Assembly: GCA_015711825.1 (NCBI GenBank)
Contig: JACVJD010000021.1
Span: 1-38,861 of the forward strand
Direction of reading: 5' to 3'
Origin: Candidatus Solincola daggyaiensis
Lineage (GTDB): Bacteria; Actinomycetota; Geothermincolia; Geothermincolales; RBG-13-55-18
Length of the DNA: 38,861 nt
The position numbers and the translations under genes were made by a program. The notes under the pieces were generated by a model, which ran no database searches, was not told the origin of the DNA, and worked only from the letters and a program-made list of their open reading frames with translations. Of this stretch, positions 24,013 to 31,200 are shown in pieces (positions within the stretch are counted from its first letter, which is position 1; each line of letters opens with the position of its first letter).

Positions 24013-24193
24013 TCCAAGGTTGCCGCCATCGCGTTGCGGCTCTTTATTAATGGCGCTTAATGGCGCCTGGGCCTCCTTCGCGGCAGGAAGCGGCGCGTTT
24101 TCCAGAGCTCCCGGTTCCCCTTACCCCTGCTTGACCTCTCACCTAGCTAGCCAGCGTGGCCATTTCCCTTGAATGCTCTTCGCCGGTACCTGC

Positions 24194-26287
24194 TCAATGA
24201 CCTCGGGGCATGACGAAGTACATGGCGCGCTCCGCGGCGATGGGCACGTCGGAGGTCAAGACGGTGGAGAATGCGGCTCTCTCCAGACCGGGCAGGGACT
24301 TCGCGGTTACGGTGACTCTCCTCTGCGCCGGCACCAGGTAATCGTAAGCGAAAACGCCGCCGTCTTCCCTCTGAAATTCCGCTCTCACCATGGCAGGCGT
24401 AAAAGAGGGGTTGGAGATCAGAATATAGGTGTCGAAGGCGTTGTCGGTGTAGCCTTCGGCGAAATACCAAGTGGTGGAGGCGCGCGGGGACCCCATGGCC
24501 ACGTGCCCTCCCCTGTGGCTGTCAAGGTCATAGTAGAGCGACCTCTCCGCCACCAGCGGCCGGTCCGAAAAAACGCTGAAGGCCATCTCCTCGTCATCCA
24601 GACCGCCCTGGGAGGAAATGGGAACCGTCACCCGGGAGCGCGCCCGCACCAGGTATTCGTGCCTGATGCTGCCGTGGTTGAGGTAGTAATCCACCGCCAC
24701 GAAGGCGTCCTCGTCGCCCGGGTTGCCGAGGAGGACGTAACTCTGGTAGAAACGCCTCGTGCAGCCCTCGGCAAAATACCATTCCCGCGACAGGGCGGGC
24801 GCCCCCATGGTGACGTGACCGCCCTTGATGTAGTCCTTGGTGAAGTACATGGCGCGCTCCGCCACCACCGGCCCGTCGGCGTGGACCCGCATGGAGAAGG
24901 AGGCCGCTCCCACCACCGGGAGGGCGTCCACCGGGACGGTATAACGAGAGCGCGGACCCACCCAGAACACGTAGTCCACCGCCCCGCCCCCCTCAAGGAG
25001 GAAATATACCCAGGCGCTCACTCCCGCTTCGCCGGGATTGGCCAGCAGCAGCCAGGTGTCGAAATCGCCCGCGGTGTAGCCCTCGGCGAAATACCAGTCG
25101 TTGGAGGTTACGGTGGATCCCACGCTCACGGTGCCGTCGGTGCGGGAGCCGGCAGCGAAATACATGGCGCGCTCCGCCACCACGGGCCGCTCGGCGTCCA
25201 CGCGCAGCGAAAACGCCGCCGCTTCCATGTCCGGGACGTCATCCACGCAGAGGGTGAAACGGGAGTGGGGGGCGATTCCGCATTCCTGCTCCACCACTTC
25301 CCCCGTATCCTTGAAAAAATATACTCTTGCCGTCGTCCCCTCGTCTCCAGGGTTGGAAAGCAGCAAGTAGGTATCATAAGCCTCCGCCGTGTAACCCTCG
25401 GCGAAATACCAGCGCGTGGAGGGTTCGGTGGCCCCGATGGTATCATGGCATCCCGATATCACCCGTTTCGCAAGGGAGGCATAAGTGATGTTCAGGGGAG
25501 TACCGTCAGGTGCCCAGTAATATGGCCAGTAGGCCTCCAGGGGATGCTGGCGTATGCACCCGTGAGAGGCGGGTGCTCCCAGGCCCGCCTCGTAACCGCG
25601 CGACCCTCGTGGCCATGAATGCATGCCGTGACTGGGAGTGAAGGACATCCAGTAATCGCAGACGGCGCCCCCCAGGCCGATATTGGTTCCGTAGTGACCG
25701 AGGATGCGAAAGTTCCCGGCCGGGGTGGCGTTGTTGAGCCCGGTGGAACACCTGGTGATATTGACCAGTTGGTCTCCCTCGTAGAAATAGAGTCGCTGGT
25801 CCGGAAGGGAGCAGACGATCCGCTTGGGGCCGCCCGCCCTGCGGGCCGCCGGATCCAACCTGGCCGCGATGCGTCCCGATACCGGGCCCTCGCGGAAGGC
25901 CTCATCCACCGTGCTCACGGCGTAGAAATATTCCCTGCCCACCTCCACGCCTTCGTCCAGGAAAACCGGGTAGGCCTGCATCGAATCAGCCGCCTTTCCG
26001 CCCACGGGAATCAGTTCACCGTGGACGGTGTCGGAGCGATAAACGCGGTAGCCAAACGCCCCCGGCACCGCATCCCAGGTGATGGCGATACGCACCCCGG
26101 AATCCTCGATCCTTTCGACCTCCATGATGCCGGTAGGAGGCGCGAGCCCTCCGCCAGGCGAGGTAACGTCGATATGCGATGTCCCGTCTCCACGCAAACC
26201 GCCACCCTGTTCGGCAACCGCCAAGGGCGAAAGCAGCAACAACAAAACCGTCAGGATGGATATCACCGTAGGGGTTTTCTTCGTCAT
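24194..26287 (-). CDS. Secreted L,D-transpeptidase with FN3 and four WYFAEGYT repeats
   Basis: 697 aa. Signal peptide (MTKKTPTVISILTVLLLLL, ending near residue 25), a fibronectin III-like domain (residues about 50-145, ITWDAVPGAFGYRVYRSD), a YkuD L,D-transpeptidase domain (155-275) with HGMHSW and the catalytic ASHGCIRQH, then four repeats of about 105 aa starting at W293, W398, W503 and W607. Each repeat begins WYFAEGYT (or EGCT), has a conserved NPGDE-type turn and ends PVVAERAMYF. YkuD enzymes make 3-3 cross-links or attach proteins to peptidoglycan; the repeats are probably a surface-exposed beta-rich module. Adjacent to a second YkuD gene. Confidence 0.88.
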   Translation of the reverse strand: MTKKTPTVISILTVLLLLLSPLAVAEQGGGLRGDGTSHIDVTSPGGGLAPPTGIMEVERIEDSGVRIAITWDAVPGAFGYRVYRSDTVHGELIPVGGKAADSMQAYPVFLDEGVEVGREYFYAVSTVDEAFREGPVSGRIAARLDPAARRAGGPKRIVCSLPDQRLYFYEGDQLVNITRCSTGLNNATPAGNFRILGHYGTNIGLGGAVCDYWMSFTPSHGMHSWPRGSRGYEAGLGAPASHGCIRQHPLEAYWPYYWAPDGTPLNITYASLAKRVISGCHDTIGATEPSTRWYFAEGYTAEAYDTYLLLSNPGDEGTTARVYFFKDTGEVVEQECGIAPHSRFTLCVDDVPDMEAAAFSLRVDAERPVVAERAMYFAAGSRTDGTVSVGSTVTSNDWYFAEGYTAGDFDTWLLLANPGEAGVSAWVYFLLEGGGAVDYVFWVGPRSRYTVPVDALPVVGAASFSMRVHADGPVVAERAMYFTKDYIKGGHVTMGAPALSREWYFAEGCTRRFYQSYVLLGNPGDEDAFVAVDYYLNHGSIRHEYLVRARSRVTVPISSQGGLDDEEMAFSVFSDRPLVAERSLYYDLDSHRGGHVAMGSPRASTTWYFAEGYTDNAFDTYILISNPSFTPAMVRAEFQREDGGVFAYDYLVPAQRRVTVTAKSLPGLERAAFSTVLTSDVPIAAERAMYFVMPRGH

Positions 26288-26418
26288 TACTCCCGCCTTT
26301 CTTGCTCACGGGCCCTCATGCTTGGTGTTTTCCTTTTTAGGTTGGCAGGTATGATGCCCGCTGGGAAATGCGCCTCGGGATGCGATCCCTTCTTATGTTC
26401 TCGAAATCCCATAACTGC

Positions 26419-27471
26419 TCAGAATATGAGCACGGGGATGCCGACGGGAACACGCTCATAAAGATCCTCGGAATCCTTGATGTACATGCGTATGCAACCA
26501 TGGGAGGCGTTCGTCCCTATGGACCAGGAATTGTATGTTCCGTGGATAAATACGCCGGGGGCGCTGGTTTGGATGGCCCGCGTGCCAAGTGGGTTCCCGG
26601 GGCCGGGCGGTATATAGGGGGGCATGGTCGCCGCCCAGGAGGTGCCCGGGTTGACCCAGGTGGGGTTCTTCTCCTTGCCCAATACCTTGTAAGTCCCGCT
26701 GGGAGTGGGCCAGGAGGGCATGCCCACGGCCACGGGATACTGTTTCTCCACCTCCATGTTGTTGTAAAGGGTAAGGAGGTGGTTGGTCTTGTCAACGGTT
26801 ATCACCTTCCCGACCTGGGCATCGGAAACCTCCGGGGGGGTCACCTCGATGTCCAGTTCCGCAATACGCTGGGTGGAGGACAGGGCGTCGATTATGGCGG
26901 CGCGCGCCTTGTCGGCGTCCAGTTCCCAGCCGTCCTGGGACCTCTTGAAGACCAGCTTGCGCCCCTCCAGCTTGATCTCCGCGTTCACGGGCGGTCGGTT
27001 GATGGTGGATTCCAGGGTAGAGATGAACGAGTCCAAACTCTGCCAGTTCACGTGGATGACCAGATCCACGCTGCGGTCCAGCCCCCGGAAAACGGCGCGA
27101 TGCGCCCAGCGCTCGTAGAAGGGCAACTCCCGGCTGGCTTTCATGGCCCTGTCCACCGTCGCCTCCAGATCCGGGTATGCGTCGATCTCGTAAAGGGGGA
27201 GGGGCCAGGAATAGCCGTCGAAGGAGAGTGTGATGTCACGGTTCAGGGCGGCTAGGTCAAGCTCGGCGCGGAGTTTCTCCAACGCCGCCTCCCTGCTCAA
27301 GCCGCCGATGTTGATGCCCTTCACGTACACGCCCTTGAAGACATGCCCAGCATAAGCGATATCCAAGCCGGTGAAAAGGACCGCCGCCACCGCAAAGGCG
27401 ACCAGCAGGGTGAGGGTGAGCATAAATAGCATATGCTTGACCACGCGCCATCCCTGCAACCTGAATACCAT
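26419..27471 (-). CDS. Membrane-anchored L,D-transpeptidase (YkuD)
   Basis: 350 aa. One transmembrane segment (residues about 14-34) anchors it. Residues 45-215 hold a PG_binding_4-like domain (VYVKGINIGGLSREAALEKL), and residues about 222-350 the YkuD domain with a FIHGTYNSWSIG stretch and catalytic ASHGCIRMYIKD. This layout is that of Gram-positive Ldt enzymes acting on peptidoglycan outside the membrane. The ATG follows AAGGAGA with 7-nt spacing. It lies upstream of the repeat-bearing transpeptidase; a 130-nt gap makes co-transcription likely but not certain. Confidence 0.92.
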   Translation of the reverse strand: MVFRLQGWRVVKHMLFMLTLTLLVAFAVAAVLFTGLDIAYAGHVFKGVYVKGINIGGLSREAALEKLRAELDLAALNRDITLSFDGYSWPLPLYEIDAYPDLEATVDRAMKASRELPFYERWAHRAVFRGLDRSVDLVIHVNWQSLDSFISTLESTINRPPVNAEIKLEGRKLVFKRSQDGWELDADKARAAIIDALSSTQRIAELDIEVTPPEVSDAQVGKVITVDKTNHLLTLYNNMEVEKQYPVAVGMPSWPTPSGTYKVLGKEKNPTWVNPGTSWAATMPPYIPPGPGNPLGTRAIQTSAPGVFIHGTYNSWSIGTNASHGCIRMYIKDSEDLYERVPVGIPVLIF

Positions 27472-27795
27472 CTGGTCTCTCCTTCACCTTCCGGATAGTT
27501 CTTCCCCTGGCACGGGTTTTCCTTTTGCGTATATCGGATCGAACGCAACCCCTCGATCTCTCTTTGCATTTGTACCACAGAGGCGCGTGCAATGAAATGG
27601 CGTTTCCCGGTCCTTCCTAGCCCGGAGGACGTTCGACCGTAGTCCTGGCGAGCAAGCTTCTTCAGCAACAAGGTCCCTTACCCTAAAACGGGGGGCGCTG
27701 CTCAACGCGGCTCGCATAGAATCCCGATCCAGCTTCCTATCTCAAGTAAACGCCAGGCAGCTTTACTCTTTTGATCCGTCCATATAAATCCGCCT

Positions 27796-27846
27796 CAGAC
27801 ATAAAACGAGGCGTGACCCCCATGTCTGTGACCCCCATGTCTGGGG
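27796..27846 (-). repeat. REP-like palindromic element, copy 1
   Basis: CAGACAT and ATGTCTG arms flank AACGAGGCGTGACCCCC; the segment TGACCCCCATGTCTG is then duplicated in tandem (27814-27828 and 27829-27843). The same element occurs at 38288-38326. It lies just downstream of the Flx operon hairpin. Confidence 0.7.
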
Positions 27847-27853
27847 AAGGGAG

Positions 27854-27879
27854 AGGGGGCGGAGTGGTTTCCGCCCCCT
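27854..27879. terminator. Hairpin at the end of the Etf-Hdr-Flx operon
   Basis: AGGGGGCGGA/TCCGCCCCCT, 10 bp with a 6-nt loop, about 30 nt after the last stop. The T-run (27884-27888) is on the plus strand, so the minus-strand side lacks a U tract; it is probably bidirectional or a 3'-end stabiliser. Confidence 0.55.
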
Positions 27880-27908
27880 TCGCTTTTTACGCTCGTTTCG
27901 TTTTCGCT

Positions 27909-28748
27909 CTAGGCGAAGGCCTCGGGGATCTCCTTGAGCTGTGCGTAGGAGAAGACCGGGCCGTCCTTGCACACGTAGAGGTGCCCCACGTTGCAGCGGC
28001 CGCACTTGCCGATGCCGCACTTCATGCGGTTCTCCAGGGTGGTGTATACCTGGTCGGGCGTGAAGCCCAGCTTCTCCAGGTTCTGGAGCACGAACTTGAT
28101 CATGATGGGCGGACCGCAGGTGACGGCGATGGTGTTGTCGGGCGAGGGAGCCACCTCCAGCAGGAGCTGCGGCACGAAGCCCACGAAGTGGGGCCACTCC
28201 TCCTCCTCCACGTCGATGGAGAGGTGGCACTCGGCATCTCCGCACTCCATCAATTCCTCGAACTCGTCCTTAAAACAGTGGTCCGCCGAGGTGCGGGCGC
28301 CGTAGACCAGCTGCAGCTCTCCGTAGTCGGCGCGGTTGTCGCGGATCCACTGGATCACCGGGCGCAGGGGCGCCTGGCCGATGCCGCCGCCGATGGTCAC
28401 CACGTTCTTGCCCTTCCACTCCTCCAGGGGAAAGTTGTTGCCCAGGGGACCGCGCACGAAGAAGGTGTCCCCCGCCTCCAGCTCGTGCAGGGCGGAGGTG
28501 TTCTTGCCCGCCTTCATGATGCTGAAGCGCAGATAGCCCTTCTCCGTGGGCGAGGAGGAGATGCAGAACATGGACTCGCCCACGCCGGGGATGCCCACCA
28601 TGGCGCACTGACCCGGAAGGTGGCTCCAGGTGTCCCATACCTTCTCGTCGGTGAAGGAGACTTTGAAGGTCTTGATGCAGCGGTCGCCCGGCGCCTCGTA
28701 CCAGGTGTCCAGGATCTTCACTTCATAGGGGATGTAGGGGTTCTTCAT
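27909..28748 (-). CDS. FAD/NAD(P)-binding oxidoreductase subunit (FlxA/AsrB-like)
   Basis: 279 aa of the ferredoxin-NADP reductase superfamily. An N-terminal FAD barrel ends in MFCISSSP, a nucleotide-binding half has TIGGGIGQAPLRPVIQW and TCGPPIMIKFVL, and the C-terminus carries a [2Fe-2S] motif with C244, C249, C252 and C260, as in PyrK, hydrogenase gamma and FlxA. It is expected to exchange electrons with NAD(H) or NADP(H). The ATG overlaps the stop of the preceding gene as TAATG. It is the last gene of the operon, so this subunit is probably the pyridine-nucleotide port of the complex. Confidence 0.88.
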   Translation of the reverse strand: MKNPYIPYEVKILDTWYEAPGDRCIKTFKVSFTDEKVWDTWSHLPGQCAMVGIPGVGESMFCISSSPTEKGYLRFSIMKAGKNTSALHELEAGDTFFVRGPLGNNFPLEEWKGKNVVTIGGGIGQAPLRPVIQWIRDNRADYGELQLVYGARTSADHCFKDEFEELMECGDAECHLSIDVEEEEWPHFVGFVPQLLLEVAPSPDNTIAVTCGPPIMIKFVLQNLEKLGFTPDQVYTTLENRMKCGIGKCGRCNVGHLYVCKDGPVFSYAQLKEIPEAFA

Positions 28749-29770
28749 TAGGCATCCACCACCTGATTGAGTATATCCAGGATGTCTATATTCACCGGAC
28801 AGAGGTTGATGCAGCGGCCGCAGCCCACGCAGGCGATGACCTCGAAGCGGTTGGGGTAGTAGGAGTACTTGTGGTTGACGCGGTTGCGCGTGCGCTCCTT
28901 GCGCGTGGGACGGGGGTTGTGCCCCGAGGCGTGCAGGGTGTACTCCCTGAACATGCAGGAGTCCCACATGCGGCAGCGCCGTCCCTCGCCCGTCTCCTCG
29001 GTCTCGTCCTGGATGTCGAAGCAGTGGCAGGTGGGGCAGAGGAAGGTGCAGATGCCGCATCCCAGGCAGGCCGCCGACACCTTTTTCCACAGCTCGCTGT
29101 CCCACAGGGTGGGGAGCTTCTCCGGGATGCCCTCGGTGTTGATGGAGCGGCGGATCTTGCCCTCGGCCTCCTTGGCCATGCCCTCGGCCTTCTTCTCGTC
29201 GTCGGCGGGGGCCTCCCCGAGCTGCGACGAGAGGGTCTCCTCCAGCTTCTTGCCCTTGTCGGTCAGGGCCTGCACCAGGTAATAGTCGCCCATGTCGGTG
29301 AGGAGCACGTCCAGGCCCTCGCTCCCGAAGGGGCTTCCCCCAAGCGAGGTGCAGAAGCAGTTCACCGAGGGGGGCTCGACGCAAGCCATCCCCACCAGGG
29401 TGGTGAGCTCGCGGCGCTTGAGGTAATAGGGGTCCTCGTAGTCCCAGGCGAAGAGCTTGTCCACGATGGCCATGGCCCGCGCGTCGCAGGGGCGCAGGCC
29501 GAAGATGACCGTGGTCCCCTCCTCCTCCACGTTCTTCTCGGTGAGCTCGGAGCTGCCCCTCATGAAGCGGAAGAGGGTCTCCGTCTGCGGGAAGGCGAAT
29601 TTCTTGGGGGGCACGGTGGAGTTGCCGTAATCCAGGAAGGCCTCCGCGGGATCGGAGATCTGCTTGAAGACCACCACCTCGTCCGACTTGGCGGGCGCGA
29701 TGAGGCGGAACTTGGAGAGCTCGCTAAGAGCGTCCCCGACCTTTTCCTTGCTGAGTTTTTTCACTGCCAT
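28748..29770 (-). CDS. 4Fe-4S dicluster subunit (FlxB / sulfhydrogenase beta-like)
   Basis: 340 aa. Residues 1-200 resemble the sulfhydrogenase beta/AsrA N-terminal domain, with a FGLRPCDARAMAIVDKLF segment. Two ferredoxin clusters follow: C235-LG-C238-GI-C241-TFL-C245 and C314-VG-C317-GR-C320-INL-C324, plus extra cysteines (PTCHCFD, RRCRMWDSC). It should carry electrons between the FAD subunit and the rest of the complex. I use the ATG at 29768-29770, which has GAGGTG upstream; a GTG three codons earlier overlaps that site. Its partner upstream is a related protein, so one of these is FlxB and the other FlxC. Confidence 0.85.
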   Translation of the reverse strand: MAVKKLSKEKVGDALSELSKFRLIAPAKSDEVVVFKQISDPAEAFLDYGNSTVPPKKFAFPQTETLFRFMRGSSELTEKNVEEEGTTVIFGLRPCDARAMAIVDKLFAWDYEDPYYLKRRELTTLVGMACVEPPSVNCFCTSLGGSPFGSEGLDVLLTDMGDYYLVQALTDKGKKLEETLSSQLGEAPADDEKKAEGMAKEAEGKIRRSINTEGIPEKLPTLWDSELWKKVSAACLGCGICTFLCPTCHCFDIQDETEETGEGRRCRMWDSCMFREYTLHASGHNPRPTRKERTRNRVNHKYSYYPNRFEVIACVGCGRCINLCPVNIDILDILNQVVDA

Positions 29771-29782
29771 GGCACCCACCTC

Positions 29783-30766
29783 TTAGAGTATGAAGTCTTC
29801 CCGGTCATCCACCTTGAAGGTGGAGAGCAGCGGCGGATTCTCTGCGTTGGTGCCCGGCTCGTAGTCGTAGAGCTCCTCCACGTCCTTGTAGAACTTGCGG
29901 TTGAGCTCCATGAGCGGTATGTCCACCGGGCAGACGCGCTGGCATTCTCCGCACTGGATGCATCGCCCCGCGAGGTGATAGGCGCGGGAGATGTGGTAGG
30001 CGGTGTTCTCGCTCACGTCCACGCTGCGTCTCATCCACTGGGGGTTAAGCCGCTCCAGCACGCAGTCCTCGCAGTAGCACATGGGGCAGACGTTGCGGCA
30101 GGAATAGCAGCGGATGCAGCGGGAGAACTTCTCCTCCCAGTACGCCCACTTCTCCGCCCCGGCGCGCTTCTCCAGCTCGACGATGTCGGAGTAGTCGTCG
30201 TCGGCGAAGCGCGCCACCTCCGCGTCCAGCAGCTCGTCATAGACCAGGGGGGTGGGGTAGCGGCAGCGCAGGCACTTGTCCGCCAACAGCTCCTCCTTGG
30301 CCACCTCCTCTTTCCCGCCTCCCGTGGAGAGCACGAACTTGTCTCCCTCCAGGGCGATCTCCCCCCGCTCCAAAACGTTGGGGAACCTGGCCTCGACCTT
30401 GGCCATGTCCACCACCCCGGTGCAAGGTATGCCCAGCACCAGGATGCGCTCGCGGTCGTATGCCTTCTCCTCCATCTGCTGCACCAGGGCGCGGGAGTCG
30501 CAGCCCTTGACCATCACCGCCACCTTACGCAGATCGGGCTCCTCGCCCCGGGGCACCGGCAGCTTCTCCTCCAGCACGATGTAGGAGGCGAGGTTGTTCA
30601 CGCAGGCGGGCGTGAAGATGAGCTCGTCCACCTCGTCCGGGCCCTGGACGAAGGCGGGACGCGCCCGGAAGCCGTAGGTCCCGGGGCGGTACCCGATGAG
30701 CATCCTCACGTCGTCCCTGGAGACAACCTCCTTGGCTTTCTCTCTGAGTTTGTTAACATCTACCAA
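29783..30766 (-). CDS. 4Fe-4S / F420-dehydrogenase-beta-like subunit (FlxC-like)
   Basis: 327 aa. The N-terminal half has the FrhB/FdhB-like pattern VMVKGCDSRALVQQMEEK and ILVLGIPCTGVVDMAK. Later come CLRCRYPTP, a dense cluster CIRCYSCRNVCPMCYCEDC and a C-terminal ferredoxin CIQCGECQRVCPVDIP. No F420 dependence can be shown. The start is TTG at 30764-30766, with GGAGG 8 nt upstream; it overlaps the end of the MvhD gene by 7 nt, so translation is coupled. A much longer in-frame reading upstream is antisense-like shadow over mvhD and hdrA and is rejected. Confidence 0.85.
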   Translation of the reverse strand: MVDVNKLREKAKEVVSRDDVRMLIGYRPGTYGFRARPAFVQGPDEVDELIFTPACVNNLASYIVLEEKLPVPRGEEPDLRKVAVMVKGCDSRALVQQMEEKAYDRERILVLGIPCTGVVDMAKVEARFPNVLERGEIALEGDKFVLSTGGGKEEVAKEELLADKCLRCRYPTPLVYDELLDAEVARFADDDYSDIVELEKRAGAEKWAYWEEKFSRCIRCYSCRNVCPMCYCEDCVLERLNPQWMRRSVDVSENTAYHISRAYHLAGRCIQCGECQRVCPVDIPLMELNRKFYKDVEELYDYEPGTNAENPPLLSTFKVDDREDFIL

Positions 30767-31197
30767 TTTAACTGCCTCCGTTTGAACTGGTCCATGGGCC
30801 CGACTTCCTTCACGCCGTTCACGACCTCCTCGATGACCTCTTTCCACTTGGCGCCCTCGGAGGCCGACACCCAGCTCATGCGCACCCTCTGGGGCTCCAC
30901 TCCCAGGTACTCCAGAAAGTTGCGCATGAGGTTGAAGCGGCGCCGCGCATAATAGTTGCCATGCATGTAATGGCAGTCGCCGGGGTGACAACCGGAGATA
31001 AGCACCCCGTCGGCTCCCTCCTGCAGGGCGTTCATCACGAAGAGGGGATTGACCCTGCCCGAACACATGACCCTGATCACCCGCACGTTGGACGGGTACT
31101 GGATACGCGAGGTGCCGGCCAGGTCGGCCCCGGCATAAGAGCACCAGTTGCACAGGAAAGCCACGATGTTGGGCTCGAAATCGCTGTTTTCCGCCAT
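30760..31197 (-). CDS. MvhD/FlxD iron-sulfur protein
   Basis: 145 aa. The MvhD family signature is present: FLCNWCSYAGADLAG (residues about 15-29), RVMCSGRVNP and ISGCHPGDCHYMHGN, giving a [2Fe-2S] site. MvhD links hydrogenase or Flx subunits to HdrA. Here it sits directly between hdrA and the Flx-like subunits, the expected place. The gene starts 3 nt after the hdrA stop with only a weak ribosome site, suggesting coupled translation. Confidence 0.93.
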   Translation of the reverse strand: MAENSDFEPNIVAFLCNWCSYAGADLAGTSRIQYPSNVRVIRVMCSGRVNPLFVMNALQEGADGVLISGCHPGDCHYMHGNYYARRRFNLMRNFLEYLGVEPQRVRMSWVSASEGAKWKEVIEEVVNGVKEVGPMDQFKRRQLNW

Positions 31198-31200
31198 GTT

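Larger units (their letters stand above)
27472..27908. other. Intergenic region between YkuD and Flx operon
   Basis: No gene is supported. It contains a REP-like palindromic unit with a partial tandem copy (27796-27846) and a hairpin after the Flx operon. Nothing resembling a tRNA or structured RNA was found elsewhere in it. Confidence 0.5.

Noticed and set aside
28871-30952. 693-codon open frame on the plus strand opposite the Flx genes
   Set aside because: It is antisense to three genes with clear FeS motifs, has a repetitive Val/Leu/Gly/His-rich composition, no domain and no ribosome site. GC-rich codon bias creates such frames.
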